Shown here: positions 23,147-35,508 of the stretch, piece by piece
How the letters are laid out: the number at the start of each line of letters is the position of its first letter
How positions within the stretch are numbered: position 1 is the first letter of the stretch
Assembly: GCA_020310875.1 (NCBI GenBank)
Contig: CM035416.1
Span: 73,105,983-73,169,982 of the forward strand
Source: Ceratopteris richardii
Taxonomy: Eukaryota > Streptophyta > Polypodiopsida > Polypodiales > Pteridaceae
Length of the DNA stretch: 64,000 bases
Direction: 5' to 3'
Translations under genes and position numbers: made by a program
Notes under the pieces: model-generated
Told to the model about the DNA's origin: nothing
Seen by the model: the letters and a program-made list of their open reading frames with translations, nothing else
Databases searched by the model: none

Positions 23147-25030
23147 TCAATTCTTGGTTATGAAATAACGACACAACGACAAATGATCCAAGAAGATCTT
23201 TTCTTGCTCTATGTGTAAGGTCTTCGGCAAAGCTTGATCTCTAGTAACTACCTCTATTGGGGAAGCATTAGCCACACTTCCATTGGGTTCTATCCTCAAT
23301 ACAATTACATGGATTGGAGTGATATTTTGAGTATTGGCAGGATTTTTAAGACAGTCTCTAAGGAGATGTTCCTTTCCACAATAAAAAAAACCTTGAATCA
23401 CTATGGATTGAGGTTAACCTAGTGGAGGAAATGGACAACCACAAATGGAGTGATCTCTCTGATATCTGTAGCATTGTCCTCTAGGGGCATGAGGTCTCAT
23501 TTGTCTCATTTGGGGCCTAGCGTTTGGGTTTGCGTACCTTACATTGGAATATTCCGATTCCTAATTAGGTTCTAAGAATGGTGCATCATATTCATAGGCC
23601 TCATTATGCTCAAGGGATTCAATGTAATACGCCGATGGGATGTCCCCATGTGTTGAATAAAAAATATGAGCATTAGGATTGCTTTATGAGATCAATGGAG
23701 ATGTGGCACCAATGCCTAGTCCAAGTTATCTTTTGTCACCGCATATTTGACTAAAATTACATTGGCAGGAGGGGTGGTTGTTGTCCTAGTATTGGTTGAG
23801 GTCCAGGATGTGCATGATACTGAGGTCGATATTCTTGTTGTGGCCTATAATATGGTTTTTGCTCATACTACCTTTGACATATACATGGCTATTGATATGG
23901 TTGTTTGTAGTTTTTCCTAATTGCCTGCCTATTATATGGACAATCTTGAGCAATGTGGTTCGTGTTATTTCTCTCAATTGCCAAATATTGGGAATTTAGT
24001 TCTCATAGGTTCTAAGTTTGCATTGGGGACACATTGGCCATGTAATCACCTCCACAAGTGTAGAAACGCTTCACTGTGGCCACTCTCTAAGTTTGTTTAT
24101 TTTGGATAGCTAACTTGTGAGCTACTTTTTCAACAAACACATCTATTGATGTCATAGGTTTGGATGTGATACTGGTGGAACAATCTAAATCCTTCTAGAG
24201 TTTAGAGAGTTCCAATTAGTCACCCAAATCATCCTCGATACCCTTAGGCATTGCTCTAGGGTTCATGGATCTTTCAAATAGATGTATGACCTTAGCTTTT
24301 CACTCAACAAATCATCTAAAAACAAGAATACTTTTTTAGCTTGATTAGATAATTCTAGGTAGGGGCATCTCTATATATTTTCTGAGCCTATGTTTGGCTA
24401 ATCTAATAGTTTCTTATGATGTTTGTTTGAAGCTATGGATGAGGAATGAAGTGTTATGTCTAATTCCACTCTTGGAGAATTGAGATATGAAAGTATCTGA
24501 CAACTGTGTGATATTCTTGAATTGCTCTTGATGCAAGGGTTGAAACCAAGTTAAGGCTCTATTGTTCAAGGTGAGCCCAAAAGCCTCATTTTGAGTAAAC
24601 AAGTCCTTGACATGGTCTGGACTCAAAACTTTCTTAAATTCAGAAATGTGATCATATGGATCTCATGTGCCATCAAAATAGTTCTTCATGGAATTCATTA
24701 ACTGAGAAGGCCTCAAAATTCTAGGATGTTCTCTCGATCTAGGCAATGGAAAGTCATCCATGCTCCATTTATTCCTATGCATTCTGGCCCTTTCTCATTA
24801 TATTCTATCTAACCTAGCCTTGATCTTTCTCTTCACGTGGTACGCATAGAGCTCACTTCAGCTCTTTCCTTGGATTTCTCTTTCTGTGTTCCTAGGATGT
24901 GAGAAGATCTAACTCCATTTTGACTAGGAGGATTAGTAGACGTGTGAGGGGAAGATTGGTTCATCGTTCCATGTGCATGTGTGTTTTCTATGCTCGTTAA
25001 CAACATAGATACTTTTAGAAATGTTGTCAA
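23147..25030 (-). pseudogene. Ty3/gypsy gag, broken, with several zinc-knuckle-like motifs
   Basis: The central part at 24414-24690 reads SPDHVKDLFTQNEAF, then LTLNNRALTWFQ, with TQLSDTFISQFS further on, as in the Retrotrans_gag domain of gypsy elements. Upstream (minus) there is a Ser/Thr/Pro-rich N-terminal region at 24833-25030. Downstream come successive degraded zinc knuckles: TCGGDYMANVSP near 24040, NHIAQDCPYNR near 23940, CYRYQRDHSICGC near 23450 and YCGKEHLLRDC near 23370. Stops and indels are frequent. No protease, RT or integrase follows below 23147, so only gag remains. Plant gypsy gags usually have one or two knuckles, so four is notable. Confidence 0.7.
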
Positions 25031-26109
25031 GATAAATGACCTTACTTGGAATATCAGAAGCTTTCAACTCATGTATGATGATACCATCTACATTACTAGG
25101 TTTATCTATCTTGAATCTCCAAAATGCCTCATCAATTTCCCTATTGATAAAGATTCATATGCTCAAGTTATCTTGGGGAATCCATTCTTGTGTGATAATC
25201 CTTATGAACACAGCTTGACCCCTGGATGTTCCTGGTTCTCGCTCTTGTCTCTCGTGGTCCAAATCTCCTAATTCAGAATCCAATATGATAGATCCAAAAT
25301 CATCTCTCCTATTAGGTAAGTTGGTGACCACATACATGGTTCCTTACTTATCTATGTAGGACCCATCTTCAAATTTGACCAATGGGTTGTCAATCCCAAA
25401 GGGTTGTTCTAGATTCCTAAGTTGGATCATTCATTCTCTTAGACCATCCTCATAGATATGTGCACCTAGGAAATTGGTTCATATATACTCTAGCTGAGTC
25501 TTATAGGGACCTCGTGGAGTTTCTAGATATGCCAACCTCAAACTACCTATAGGTATCTCCATACTAAAAGAGATCTATGAATCACTGGTGTCAGCGCTCA
25601 CAATGTAGCGGTAATCACTCAATTGTTGAGCACAAGGCCTAGTCGTATGATCAACACTTGCTTCAGATGATCTGATGCTTTGTCAATCAATTTTTTCTAG
25701 GTGTTTGCCTGATCTAAGGTTCATAAATTTGCTCTGCTTACTTTCCCAACCTTTAAAGTACAACCATGTTGTAGGGTCCTTTATGTGTTAATTACTTGTT
25801 CTTTTTAAATTGCCTTTGGTGTAAGTTATTGTCTTTACAGTCACATCATCAAGAGTTAGTCATTTTCATTTAATCGCTCGATTAGATTTTTTTCTTTAGA
25901 GGTTATCACATTGTACTCTACTTATCACTTGAATTGGGTGAATTATATTTTCTTGAAATAAGATCGTTCCTATCCTTGCCCTAATTAATCAGCACATCTG
26001 TATGCACTTAGCCTAAGTTAGAATTAGTTGAGGGGGTTGAGAGTTCTTCCAACCTCGAGTGTTGTGCTCTAAAATGACTCTAGTGCTCAAAATGCTCTCC
26101 CAAGTTATA
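25031..26109. other. Probable 5' part of the gypsy remnant and unassigned DNA
   Basis: The sequence next to the gag N-terminus has no recognisable domain or clear LTR. The minus frame at 25155-25337 is short and carries no motif. Confidence 0.35.
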
Positions 26110-26680
26110 GGAAAGGCCAAAATTCATGTCTGTCATGGTAGACACTGTCTATTGTGATGGACGACTCTATCACAATTTCAGTTTATGATAGGTGGGTGTC
26201 TATCACGATAGATGGCTCTACCGTCTACCATGGATTTGATATATCCTAAGAGACAGTCTATGTGTCGTGATAGATAGGTCTATCATCTACTATAAAAGAT
26301 GACTATCATGATAGATGGGTGTCCATCACGACAAATGGGTCTATATATCGTGATAGAGGAGTCTATCGTGATAGAGGAGTCTATCGTGATAGAGGAGTCT
26401 ATCATGATAGAGGAGTCTATCGTGATAGAGGAGTCTACCATGATGGATGGGAATCTATCATGTATCATGGGACTTGTTTGTCATGATATATGTATGTCTA
26501 TAACAATAGATAGTTTGTCCATCATCTATCATGATTTCAATCTATTGCGATAGATGAACTTTGTCATGGGATCTTGCCTCGTGATAGACGTGTCTATTGC
26601 AATAGAGGGGTGCCTATCATTGTTTCTATATATCACAATAGAAGATTGCTATTGCAGTAGACCAAAACAATGGGGATTTT
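26110..26680. repeat. Palindrome-rich satellite with an 18-bp core array
   Basis: At 26347-26436 the 18-mer ATCGTGATAGAGGAGTCT is repeated five times in perfect register (one copy with ATCATG), followed by one diverged copy. Each junction makes a CTATC-NN-GATAG inverted repeat. The flanks, 26110-26346 and 26437-26680, are full of the same TCTATC/GATAGA elements with looser spacing. The reading frames in it (SSITID repeats on minus, EESIVI repeats on plus) follow from the 18-bp period and are not genes. Confidence 0.9.
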
Positions 26681-28539
26681 CAAAATGCATTTGATTTTTT
26701 GGGATGCTCTAAGTGAGGCCTCTATCGTCCATATGATGTAAAACAAAGATACCGACTTTTTTGGTCTATTGTGATAGAAAACGGTTTCGCCTCAAGATGT
26801 GTAAAAAAGATATGTCATACCTAATGATGATATTGGAGCTACTATTGAAGCTAAATACTATAAGAAGCACAAAACACACAAAAAAAGCATGCACACAAGC
26901 TCTCTCTTGCTCTCTCCCACAAATGAAGTGAGGGAATGAATGGGAAGGTGGGGATATGACCAAAAATTGAAATTTTTGGTGACAATCAAGATGGAAGGAG
27001 ATGGAGAGTGGATATGGTAGGGATGATTATGGAGATGAAAAAAGTAAATAAAATAGTACAAATCTACTTACCAATTATTCCAATGCCAAGACTCTACATC
27101 GTATCACGAGACACTCATCCTCGAATCACGCTCCCCAACAATCGTGACAAATTTGGTGTCACTCTTGCATAATAGAAGTACCATCATGGTGAAGATCCAC
27201 CTCATAAATGTCAATCCATGGAGATGTGAGGATGGTATGATGACCACAAGCGATAGGAGTGCACAAGTGAGTGATTGAGAAGCATGATCACATACACACA
27301 CCGGCACATGAGGCAAGATCAAATATTAAAACAATGGAATCTTCTCATTAAAAGCTCAAGAGATGGATACAATGCTCATAAACAAGTTCAATCTCCAACT
27401 AGCTCTCCAGCTTCTTTTACAATTTTCAACTAGTTGGTGGCCTAAGCCAGACCTAGTGTCTACCCTAATTAAAATTTGAGTTCCTAAGCTATTTTGAGGG
27501 CTTAAAAAAGCTCCAAAAATCAAGAAACTTGAAACATATGTTCTATTAATACTCCTTAGGCTCAAGGATTCCTTGACTTGCACAAAATGGAGCAAGAAGT
27601 GTCAAAAATGGTACTGTACAATGTGCATAGTGATGAAAATTAGTGTTTGAGAAAAATGAAGTTTTCATTTTTCGATGAGGCCTATTCTCTACCTCATCTT
27701 CTTTGACTTCCTTGTCTACTCAATCCTGTATCTGAACCTTGTCCTTCTCATTAGCCTTCCTCTCTCATGCTCCCTTGTCTACTTAGACCACCTTGTCCAC
27801 TTTTGCCACTAATAGGGACCCAACTGATTATATGAAGACATATCCATAGAAAGGAAATAAGCCCAAAAAAAGCACAAGAGATGACAAATAACTAGACGCA
27901 CATGCAATTTAGAGAGCAACAGGTACACAAAGCATGCAAAAGCACTTCTAGGATAGATATAGGCTTAGTATACCATGGAAGCTTCAAATGAAGAAACGAT
28001 AAGAGAAAAATTCTCAAGATTTAAGTGCAAAAGATGATTCAAAATTACTCGAACTTGATTACAACTTAGGATCTTAAAAGATTTATTGTTTTCACGCTTG
28101 TGTGCTGCAAGTTTAAAAATATCTTTATTGACTCATTGGAAGCTTGATTCAAGCTCTAAAAGAATCATAAAAAATTATACAAGACTTGGTTGATGTTCTA
28201 GAGGCTCAAGGACTGTTAGGTCTTTAAAAAAGTGGATCTAGTTACATTATAATGTAATTCTTCAAAAATAGGTATATTTGACATATGTGAGGATTCTAAT
28301 GCCTTGCACTCTTTCCTATAACTCTTCTTATTGCTCAAGAGATGTTTCATGCATTCCATAAGCTAAAAACTTTTGTACCCTTCTTTTCTCTTGAAATTCT
28401 TTGCTTTCCAACATAAGGGATTGTGGAAAATTTCTAGAGTTCAAGTCCTCTTGTAAATCCTATTTTGACTATATCAAATGCACCATCAAAAGGCCCAATT
28501 GCTACAAAGAAACTGTGATAGGATGATAAAGATATATAC
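26681..28539. other. No recognisable gene
   Basis: AT-rich sequence with short frames on the minus strand that lack motifs. No LTR, PBS or pol similarity was found. Confidence 0.4.
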
Positions 28540-28688
28540 ACACACATGCCTTGATTTTTTAATCCATCAAGCATTCCATTATTCCTCATATCCGCTCACG
28601 TAGGATAGGTAAGGATGCTTGGGATAGTCTTTCCACATTGTATGGGGAAAGAAACTATTGGAAGTGTGATTTGTGCATAAACCTTGAT
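28540..28688 (+). pseudogene. Copia F2-like gag fragment
   Basis: The plus strand reads IKHSIIPHIRSRRIGKDAWD followed by SLSTLYGERN, matching the gag segment of the F2 copies at 51.7 kb and 52.85 kb. It is only about 50 codons long and ends at the junction with the minus-strand G2 RT. Confidence 0.65.
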
Positions 28689-29640
28689 ACTTGAGAAACT
28701 AAAAATTGAATGTCTGGTCATATCAAGCATCCAATTGCTTGATTGCATAAGGTGGCATCAAAAGGTTCTGATTTTACATCAACCTATAATGACACATTAA
28801 CATCCATAGGTATCTACAATGGTTTATAATTTTTCACTTCAAACCTGTCTAAAAGTTTCTCAATGTATTTTTGTTGTGTCATATAGATATTGTCATTCCT
28901 TAATTTGAACTCAATGCCTAGGTATTAGTGTAGTATCACAAGGCCACTAACATCAAATTTATGCTTGAGTTGAGACTAAAAGAATTAAAGGTCTAAATCC
29001 TTGGGACTTGTCATGATCATATCATCCACATATATAATCATTATAATCAAGACATCTCACTATGTCTCAATATAGAGGGTTGGAGTTGCAAGTTTTCAAA
29101 GCCAATGGATAATAGGTACAAATGTATCTTTTCATACCAAGCTCTTGGTGCTTGCTTCAAATCATAAAGTGCTTTGATAAGTTTGCATACTAAGTGTTCT
29201 TTACCTATCTCTTCAAAACCTTTTGGCTATTGGATGTATACATCTTCATGTAGGTCACCATTAAGAAAATCTCTCTTGATATCTAGTATACTTTCTAACT
29301 GAAAAATGTAGCAAATAAAAGTATTATTCTGAATATGGTCATTCTAGAAGTAGGTACAACTTTTTCATCATAGTCAATTCCTTTCTTTTGTGCATAACCT
29401 TTGACTAAAAGTCTCTCTTTTTACATGTCAATTGTACCATTTGCTTTTCTTTTGATCTTGATGATCCACTCGACACCAATTACTTTCTTACCTTTTAAAA
29501 CCTCTAACATCTTCCATGTTTGATTCTTATGTATAGAATCAATCTCCCATTGCATTGCTTTTTTCCAAACAAGAATTTGTAATGCATCTTTGACACTATC
29601 ACCTTCATCTTTAAGTGAAGTTCGTGCAAGAATATTGTCG
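28689..29640 (-). pseudogene. Copia G2: reverse transcriptase, heavily broken
   Basis: Readable minus-strand motifs are KGKKVIGVEWIIKIKRKANG, VKGYAQKKGIDYDE, an intact YVDD box near 29016-29030, KYIEKLLDRF and QAIGCLI. It ends with PDIQFLVSQVSRFMH at the junction near 28690. Many stops and frame changes are present. RNase H and the 3' LTR are missing, lost at the junction with the oppositely oriented F2 gag piece. Confidence 0.8.
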
Positions 29641-30029
29641 ATCTCAAAATGGTGTGTGTAATTTACTTGATATATGTGATCTTTTTGACTTTTGGTTCTC
29701 CTTTAAATCACTTAATCCCACTATCTTGTAGTGTTTTCACACACCATTTTGATAGTTTCTAAAACACTAGTGAAAATTTTGGTTCATCTACAACTTTTTC
29801 TTCAAGTGCTCTAGAAGTTTCTCCAACTTCATAAGTTGGTACATCAAGAGGTAATGAAGAAGTAGGCGAAGATGGAGTTGTAGATGGTGGTGTAAGTTTA
29901 ACAACTTTCTCTTTACCTTTATCAAGTGTAACCTTTGGGTTTGAGAAGGTTATTCAACCTCCTTTTATGGTTGAATGTAAGCATCCAAATTTATCTTGAA
30001 AAATGCATAATCATCTGCCTTCCTTAAGT

Positions 30030-30940
30030 TTGGAATATCTGTATGTCTATCATATATCTAACTTTCTACAATGTAAGCATTGTGTGAGAGTAGGATATCA
30101 CCTCTCTCATGCACATGGAGCCTTTATCCTTTACTTCAATTGCATAGCCAATGAATACTGCTTTGATGGCTTTGACATCTAGGTTACCATGGTCCTTCTT
30201 CTCAATGTGAACATAGGCTGGAGATCCAAAAATTTTGAAGCAATTCACATTTGGCTTCTTCCCATAAAAAGATTTATAAGGAGTAATGACCTTTGAAGCT
30301 TTTATGGAAGATTTATTAAGAATGTGGTTCGCTATGTGTACTGCATCAAACCAAAATTTAGGTGAAAGTTTCTTAGAGGACATCATACTATAAATCATTT
30401 CAACAAGGTCCTATTCTTCCTCTCTATAATACCATTCTATTTTGGAGTATAGACAATAGTTATCTTATGAGAGATTCCTTTGTTTTATAGAAAAAAAATG
30501 TCTTCTGACAAATACTCTCCTTTTTTGTCACTTCATAATCTTAAAATATAGATCTTAGATTCACTTTCATTATCAACCATAGCTAGAAACTTCTTGAATG
30601 TTGGGAATATTTCTGAATTCTCTTTACGATAAAATACACATGAGCATCTAGAGAAATCATCCATAAATGTGACAAAATATATGTATCCTTGAATAGAACC
30701 TTCCCTCATAAACCCATTCACATCTGAATGTATGATCTATAACTTCATGCTAGTTGTGATGTATCCATGCTTCTTGAAAGGTAGCTTTTGCATCTTTCTT
30801 TCAAGACATCCTTCACATGCTTTTGCATCATCTGGTAAAGCAAACATGGAGGGTTCTCCATCATCCCTTGATCTTTAATATGCTTGAGAGTTGTGTAACT
30901 CATATGAACAAATCTACCATGCCATAACTTCATGTTTTCT
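30030..30940 (-). pseudogene. Copia G2: integrase, broken
   Basis: The zinc-binding region LWHGRFVHMSYTTLKHIK lies at 30745-30933, then VTFMDDFSRCSCVFY at 30533-30721. A SDKKGEY motif carries the second Asp near 30510, and GIIERKNR keeps the Glu near 30430. The C-terminal part at 30066-30398 reads LSPKFWFDAVHIANHILNKS and VFIGYAIEVKDKG. Stops fall between the catalytic motifs, so no core domain can be translated. Between 29640 and 30030 the linker to RT has no clear motif. Confidence 0.85.
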
Positions 30941-31139
30941 TACGTGTTCATGATCTAGCAATAATTGCATGACTAATTTTGGATAGTAAAAAGGCACTCC
31001 TCCTCAGTTGGAGTAAGGATCTGGCATGCATTTTTCTTGAATATGACCTTGTAGCCATTCTATATGAATGTCGAGATGGATATTCCTCCTTCAACACTTA
31101 CAATATCCAAATGGTGACCATCTTCTATGGTCACACTTC

Positions 31140-31675
31140 TACTTGTTAAGTTAGTAAGGGTAGAAAACAACTTCTTGCAACATTTCATATGCTTGGTAGC
31201 ACCAAAATCGGATAGCCACAATTTTTTTGAGATTACAAGGCCATCTTTTCAATATTGTAAGTTGCATATGATTCTTCATTTGAAGGCTTAAGCTTTGAAC
31301 TTTCTTCAACATTATTTCTTGATGACCTTTTCTTCTCATTAAAAATCTTTTTGTGCATTCTGCAATGTAATGCCCAAGGTTCTTGCAATAGTGGCATTCT
31401 TCTTTCTTTGAGGTGGATGTAGTGGAAGTTGACTTCTCTCTAGGAGTTGTAGAAGTATTGGAAGTGGATATAGTAGAAGAAGTGGTTGAAGACTTAAAAT
31501 TATAAGCCTTAACTTCCTTCTTATTCTACTAACTCTTCTTCTCCTTCTTTGTGGTCTCATTCCTTTTCTTCCCTTTGGATGATGATACTATAGCTTCATC
31601 ATTCTCTTCCATACTCTTCTACTGGTCTTCATCTTGAAGTAACAAGAATTGCAACTCATCAAATGACAATAGAAA
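31140..31675 (-). pseudogene. Copia G2: gag C-terminus with intact zinc knuckle, protease with altered active site
   Basis: Near 31350-31396 the minus strand encodes a complete CX2CX4HX4C knuckle, CHYCKNLGHYIAEC, preceded by a Ser/Thr-rich spacer. The protease motif near 31210 reads LSDFGATKHM, so the central Ser of D-S-G is Phe. The rest of gag extends towards 31675, where another repeat begins. Indels separate these parts into different frames. Confidence 0.75.
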
Positions 31676-31925
31676 GTCCTCTAAAAGGAATTTTTTCAAT
31701 TGTAATAATGTTGGTTGCTATGAGTATTTGAAATTGATCATTTCATCCAAAGATAACAAGTTTTTTTGAGCTAGTCAATGTGCAAACCTATCTATTGTGT
31801 ATCAAATCTTTCTCCTCAATGCTCCAAAGTACATAGTGGGTTTTATTGCAGCAATCAGATGCCTATAAGGTCTATTTGACTCTCCAGAAGCACAAGGGAT
31901 AGTCCTGTGCTAGTTGGATGGACCA
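31676..31925 (+). repeat. Dispersed 240-bp repeat, inverted relative to 37945-38190
   Basis: Starting at TCCTCTAAAAGGAA the sequence matches the reverse complement of about 37945-38190 with few differences. Shared text includes GTTGGTTGCTATGAG, ATTTCMTCCAAAGATA and TGAGCTAGTCAATG. Translated, both copies keep NCNxVGCYExLKxIISSKDxKF before diverging in frame. I do not recognise the product. Confidence 0.8.
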
Positions 31926-32640
31926 TGATGACTTTCCATCAATGATTGTGAATCTTGATAGACACAACTATGCGGCTTGAAATCAAAATGGAGACCTATT
32001 GGCAAGGTAGAAATATTTATGGAATTGTAGAAGGTGATGAATCTATGCCTCCTTCAAGATCCAAAGGAGGACCTACACAAGAGGAGACAGATAAGCTCAC
32101 ACTTTGGTGTGCAAGAGATGCTCAAGAAAGTTCATACAAACTAAACTCTATCTCTGATTTTCTATTACCACATATTAGAGGATGCAAGACATCTCAAGAG
32201 ACTTGGGATGCCCTAGAGTTTCTTTTTGGATAATACTAAAGCAAGAAAGAATCATCTTTGGAATGAGTTCAACCAAGGAAGAAGGCACCTAAACAAACTA
32301 TCACAAAGTTTGTTACCAAGGTCAAGGAGGTTGCAAATCAGTGAGCATTTATTAGAGAGCTGATTGAAAAAGAGGCCATCATGAGGGAGATTCTAAATGG
32401 AATAAGAAGTGATAAGCAAAGGCAATCCTTCACCACAACTTATGATCTCATCATGGATGTACAAACCCCAAATTTCAACATCTTCCTTGGACAACTCTTC
32501 AATCAAGAAGCCAACAATAGCATAATGGAAGGTAACTCCTATCATGGTAATTCAACAAAAGCCCTATATGTAGATAAGAAGGTCAAGAAGTTGAAAGGCA
32601 AGAAGAAGGAAGAGGAGACTTCCCAAGACAACTTTGGCCC
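31926..32640 (+). pseudogene. Copia gag fragment of the B family, plus strand
   Basis: The start resembles the B gag (FPSMIVNLDRHNY). LEIKMETYWQGRNIYGIVEGDE, SDFLLPHIRGCKTSQETWD and NGIRSDKQRQSFTTTYDL follow, as does NIFLGQLFNQEA, ending in a Lys-rich stretch. Frame breaks fall near 31975, 32232 and 32340. At about 32640 the sequence switches abruptly to minus-strand copia G1. No PBS is seen in front of it; the 240-bp repeat lies there instead. Confidence 0.85.
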
Positions 32641-33800
32641 ATACATCCGTATGTATCAAATCAAAGACATTTGGGGCCACATAATTGCTCCTCTCTTACC
32701 ACTTCATGTTTGCTCATGTCCTTCAGCTTTGGAATGTTGATGTATCCTATTCTTTTGTGCCATAAGTCCAACTCTGTAATCTTCTTGTTCCCACATTGAA
32801 TGTGCATGACCTTTCCACGTGGATGTTGGACGTCCAAAGTGAACATCCTTCCTTCTCTTCTACCTCAAGCAATGACCTTGAAGCCTTCCTTTGGATTCTT
32901 TATGAAGCACCCATTCTCATTGAACATGACATCATGTTCTCTACCATTTGTCCTACTGAAATCAAGTTCTTTGAAATTGTAGGAACATGAAGAACATTAG
33001 ATAGTACCTTTTTTCTACTTGTATCTCCAAGCCTTATATCTCCAATATGTTTAATCATGTGTTGAGTATCATCCCCTATTCCAACACATCCTTTTCCACT
33101 TGGTAACTGTAGATTAGTGAACAAACTTCCTTGGAATGACATATGGTTACTACAACCTGAATCAATGTACCATTTTTTGTCATCTTCACAAGAGCTTCTA
33201 TACTCATGTCTCATTGCAAGTAGTGTGTCCTTGCTTCCTTTACATGAGGTGCTTGGATAGTTGCTTTGGCTCCTTTGATTGCCTCCATTTGGTCTTCCAT
33301 TATTCAACCAACAATCACTAGCATAGTTTCCTACTTTACCACAATGATAGCATGTTATACCTTTATGCGAATTGTAGGAGCCTCGGCCTCTTCCTCTACT
33401 TCTACCTTGACCTCTTCCTTGTGTGTTGGCATAAACTTTTCTTGATTGTGTTCAACTCATTCTTGAGGTGAAGTTTCCTAGCTTTGGTATTTGTTGAACA
33501 CATCCTTTCAAGAGCTTCCCAAGCATCCTTAGCTTTCTCTAGATGTTGAATATTCCCTACCATGGCATTAGTAATGAATTTTGAAATGAGGAACATGACT
33601 CTCCTATTCCTCTCTTGTCATTCTTTTGCTTGCCTCCTTTGGACTTGAATGACCGTAGCTTGATTGATTTGAGGTTGAGCATCATCACCACTCACAATAC
33701 CCAACAAGCCTTTGCCCATTAGGTAGTTGGTCATTCTAAACTTCCACACGGGATAGTTATCCTTATCCAATTTCTCTACTTGTTGACCCAAGTCAACCAT
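32641..33800 (-). pseudogene. Copia G1: gag, protease and pre-integrase start, truncated
   Basis: Gag starts at the ATG at 33800: VDLGQQVEKLDKDNYPVWKF, then MTNYLMGKGLLGIV. Most of the central gag is deleted after NELNTIKKS near 33430. The zinc knuckle near 33315-33360 reads CYHCGKVGNYASDC, so its His is Asn. The protease active site is intact, YIDSGCSNHMS near 33165, and VLHVPTISKNLISVGQMV follows. The pre-integrase DLWHKRIGYINIPK ends near 32661, where the plus-strand gag piece begins. Integrase and RT are missing. Confidence 0.88.
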
Positions 33801-33946
33801 TGAAGATTATCAAAAACTTTGAGAGTTACCTAGAATAGTTATATTATCCTTTTCTCTTGCATTTGTGAAGCTCCCCCTTGTTTTGTAGCTCCTGTTTTGC
33901 TTTGCTTTAACCCCAACTCTATTGATGAAGCTTCAGCACCAAGTTT

Positions 33947-33958
33947 GCTCTGATATCA
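33947..33958 (-). promoter_or_regulatory. Primer-binding site of copia G1
   Basis: On the minus strand it reads TGATATCAGAGC, one mismatch from the initiator tRNA-Met complement, two bases from the LTR end. Confidence 0.85.
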
Positions 33959-33960
33959 AC

Positions 33961-34860
33961 TGTGGAGAATGAGTTCTCCTATGTGCAACGAAAACGTGTA
34001 TGTGAACCCTTGTATGTCCAACACTTGGACAAATAGCTGCACTTTAGATAGCTTTTTGCTCTCAATAAAAAACTCAAATGGACCTATGCCTTTAGTCAGT
34101 CAAAGTAGACAAATAGAGATTTCTAACAAGCTATAAATGACCGAATTTGGACAAGTTTTGATTAGGAACGCAACTGACAAAGATGAACTACCTGTCCACA
34201 CAAGTATGCTAAAGAATTAAACTTCACTCTTGGACTGATAACTCCTTCACTATATATTCTTTGAGGAAGATATTTTTAACATAAAGAAAGTAGCCACAAA
34301 TATCTTTCCAACAAGCTAAAAATCAAGTAATTTGGATGGGTTTTGGTTAGGAAACCCAAGTGACCAAAATAGACCACCTGCACATACAAGTATACTAAAA
34401 ACCAGACTTCACTCTCTGATAGATATCTCACAAAATTAAGTCCTTTGAATGAAATATTTGGGATTGCAAAATTACGTGCAAAGCGCTTTCCAACAAGCTA
34501 AAATAAGCAATTTGGATACATTTTGGTTGGGAAAGTTAACCAACCAAAATAGACTATCTATCTACACAGGTATGCTGAAAAACCAAACTTCACTCTTTGA
34601 TTGATATCTCATAGAATATATAAGCTTTGAAGGTGATGAAAAAGAAATTGCACAAGATAACCTTTCCAATGAGTGTTTAAACACAAGAAACGGTTACATA
34701 TACACTGGGATATCAGCTTCACAACAAAGCCATGACATGCGGCTGAAAGGAGTCTATGGGAAGAAAAAATGACAAAATGTACAGATCCGACTATTGGGAG
34801 CTCTTGCCTCTTTCTCTCCTTATTTAGAACATGATCCCACTCCACTTTTATAACCAATGA
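33961..34860 (-). repeat. Copia G1 5' LTR with about 180-bp internal repeats
   Basis: The inner end reads TGTGGAGAATG on the plus strand, directly beyond the PBS. Within it the phrase CTTTCCAACAAGCTA and its flanks recur at about 34121, 34303, 34486 and 34661 (spacings 182, 183 and 175). Each unit also carries AARTATGCTRAA...CAAACTTCACTCTTTGAT-like text. The outer end was not located; 34860 is approximate. Confidence 0.7.
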
Positions 34861-35495
34861 GCATGTGAAGAAGTTTATGCCTCCTTCTTAACTCACCACT
34901 TTCATTTGATTGCCCACTATATGCCACTTACTACAAGGCAGATATTGTATCTTTTACTCATCATGAATTTTGACTAGACTTTGTTTCCTTTTTTTTCTTT
35001 TCTCTTCTTTTCCGTTATCTTTATATTTGATAAATTTATCCAAGCATAGCTCATTTGAAAATGAGCTTCTACATCTATCTTCAACAATGTGGAGTATACA
35101 TTTTTGAACTTTATCGACATTAACGGAGGCACATATGCACTTATTTTTATCTCTCTCTTATTTCCTATAAATTAACTATTATGGAATATTATTCATGCTT
35201 AATGTTTTTTGCCGAAACTCCACATCCAAAACTTTAAAGAAGCCTTCTTCATAGGATTTTTTGAGATGGACTCCGAGATTTTCCTAAAGATATCAAAAAT
35301 TTTAACTGCCTGACTAGTAGCATACAAGCTTAGTTTTTTCGCGGACCATTTTCAAGAGCCAAATGATGGTTTGAAGTCAAAATAATGGAAACAATTCATG
35401 CTACATGAAGCCAACCTCATCAATTCCATGGAACAAAAGGTATATCAAACATTCACACATCACCATCAGAAGCCTATCAAGGGACGATAGAGACT
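34861..35495. other. No recognisable gene
   Basis: AT-rich sequence with a T/C-rich tract at 34985-35015. It may include the rest of the G1 LTR and the tail of an unidentified plus-strand element that ends at the PPT near 35496. Confidence 0.4.
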
Positions 35496-35508
35496 AAGAG
35501 GGGGAGAG
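35496..35508 (+). promoter_or_regulatory. Polypurine-tract-like sequence
   Basis: AAGAGGGGGAGAG directly precedes TGTTGCAGAGG, the expected arrangement of a PPT and a 3' LTR start on the plus strand. Confidence 0.5.

Noticed and set aside
26283..26553. Overlapping open frames on both strands with SSITID / EESIVI repeats
   Set aside because: The frames follow from the 18-bp period of the satellite, which is a multiple of three; there is no start context or family similarity.
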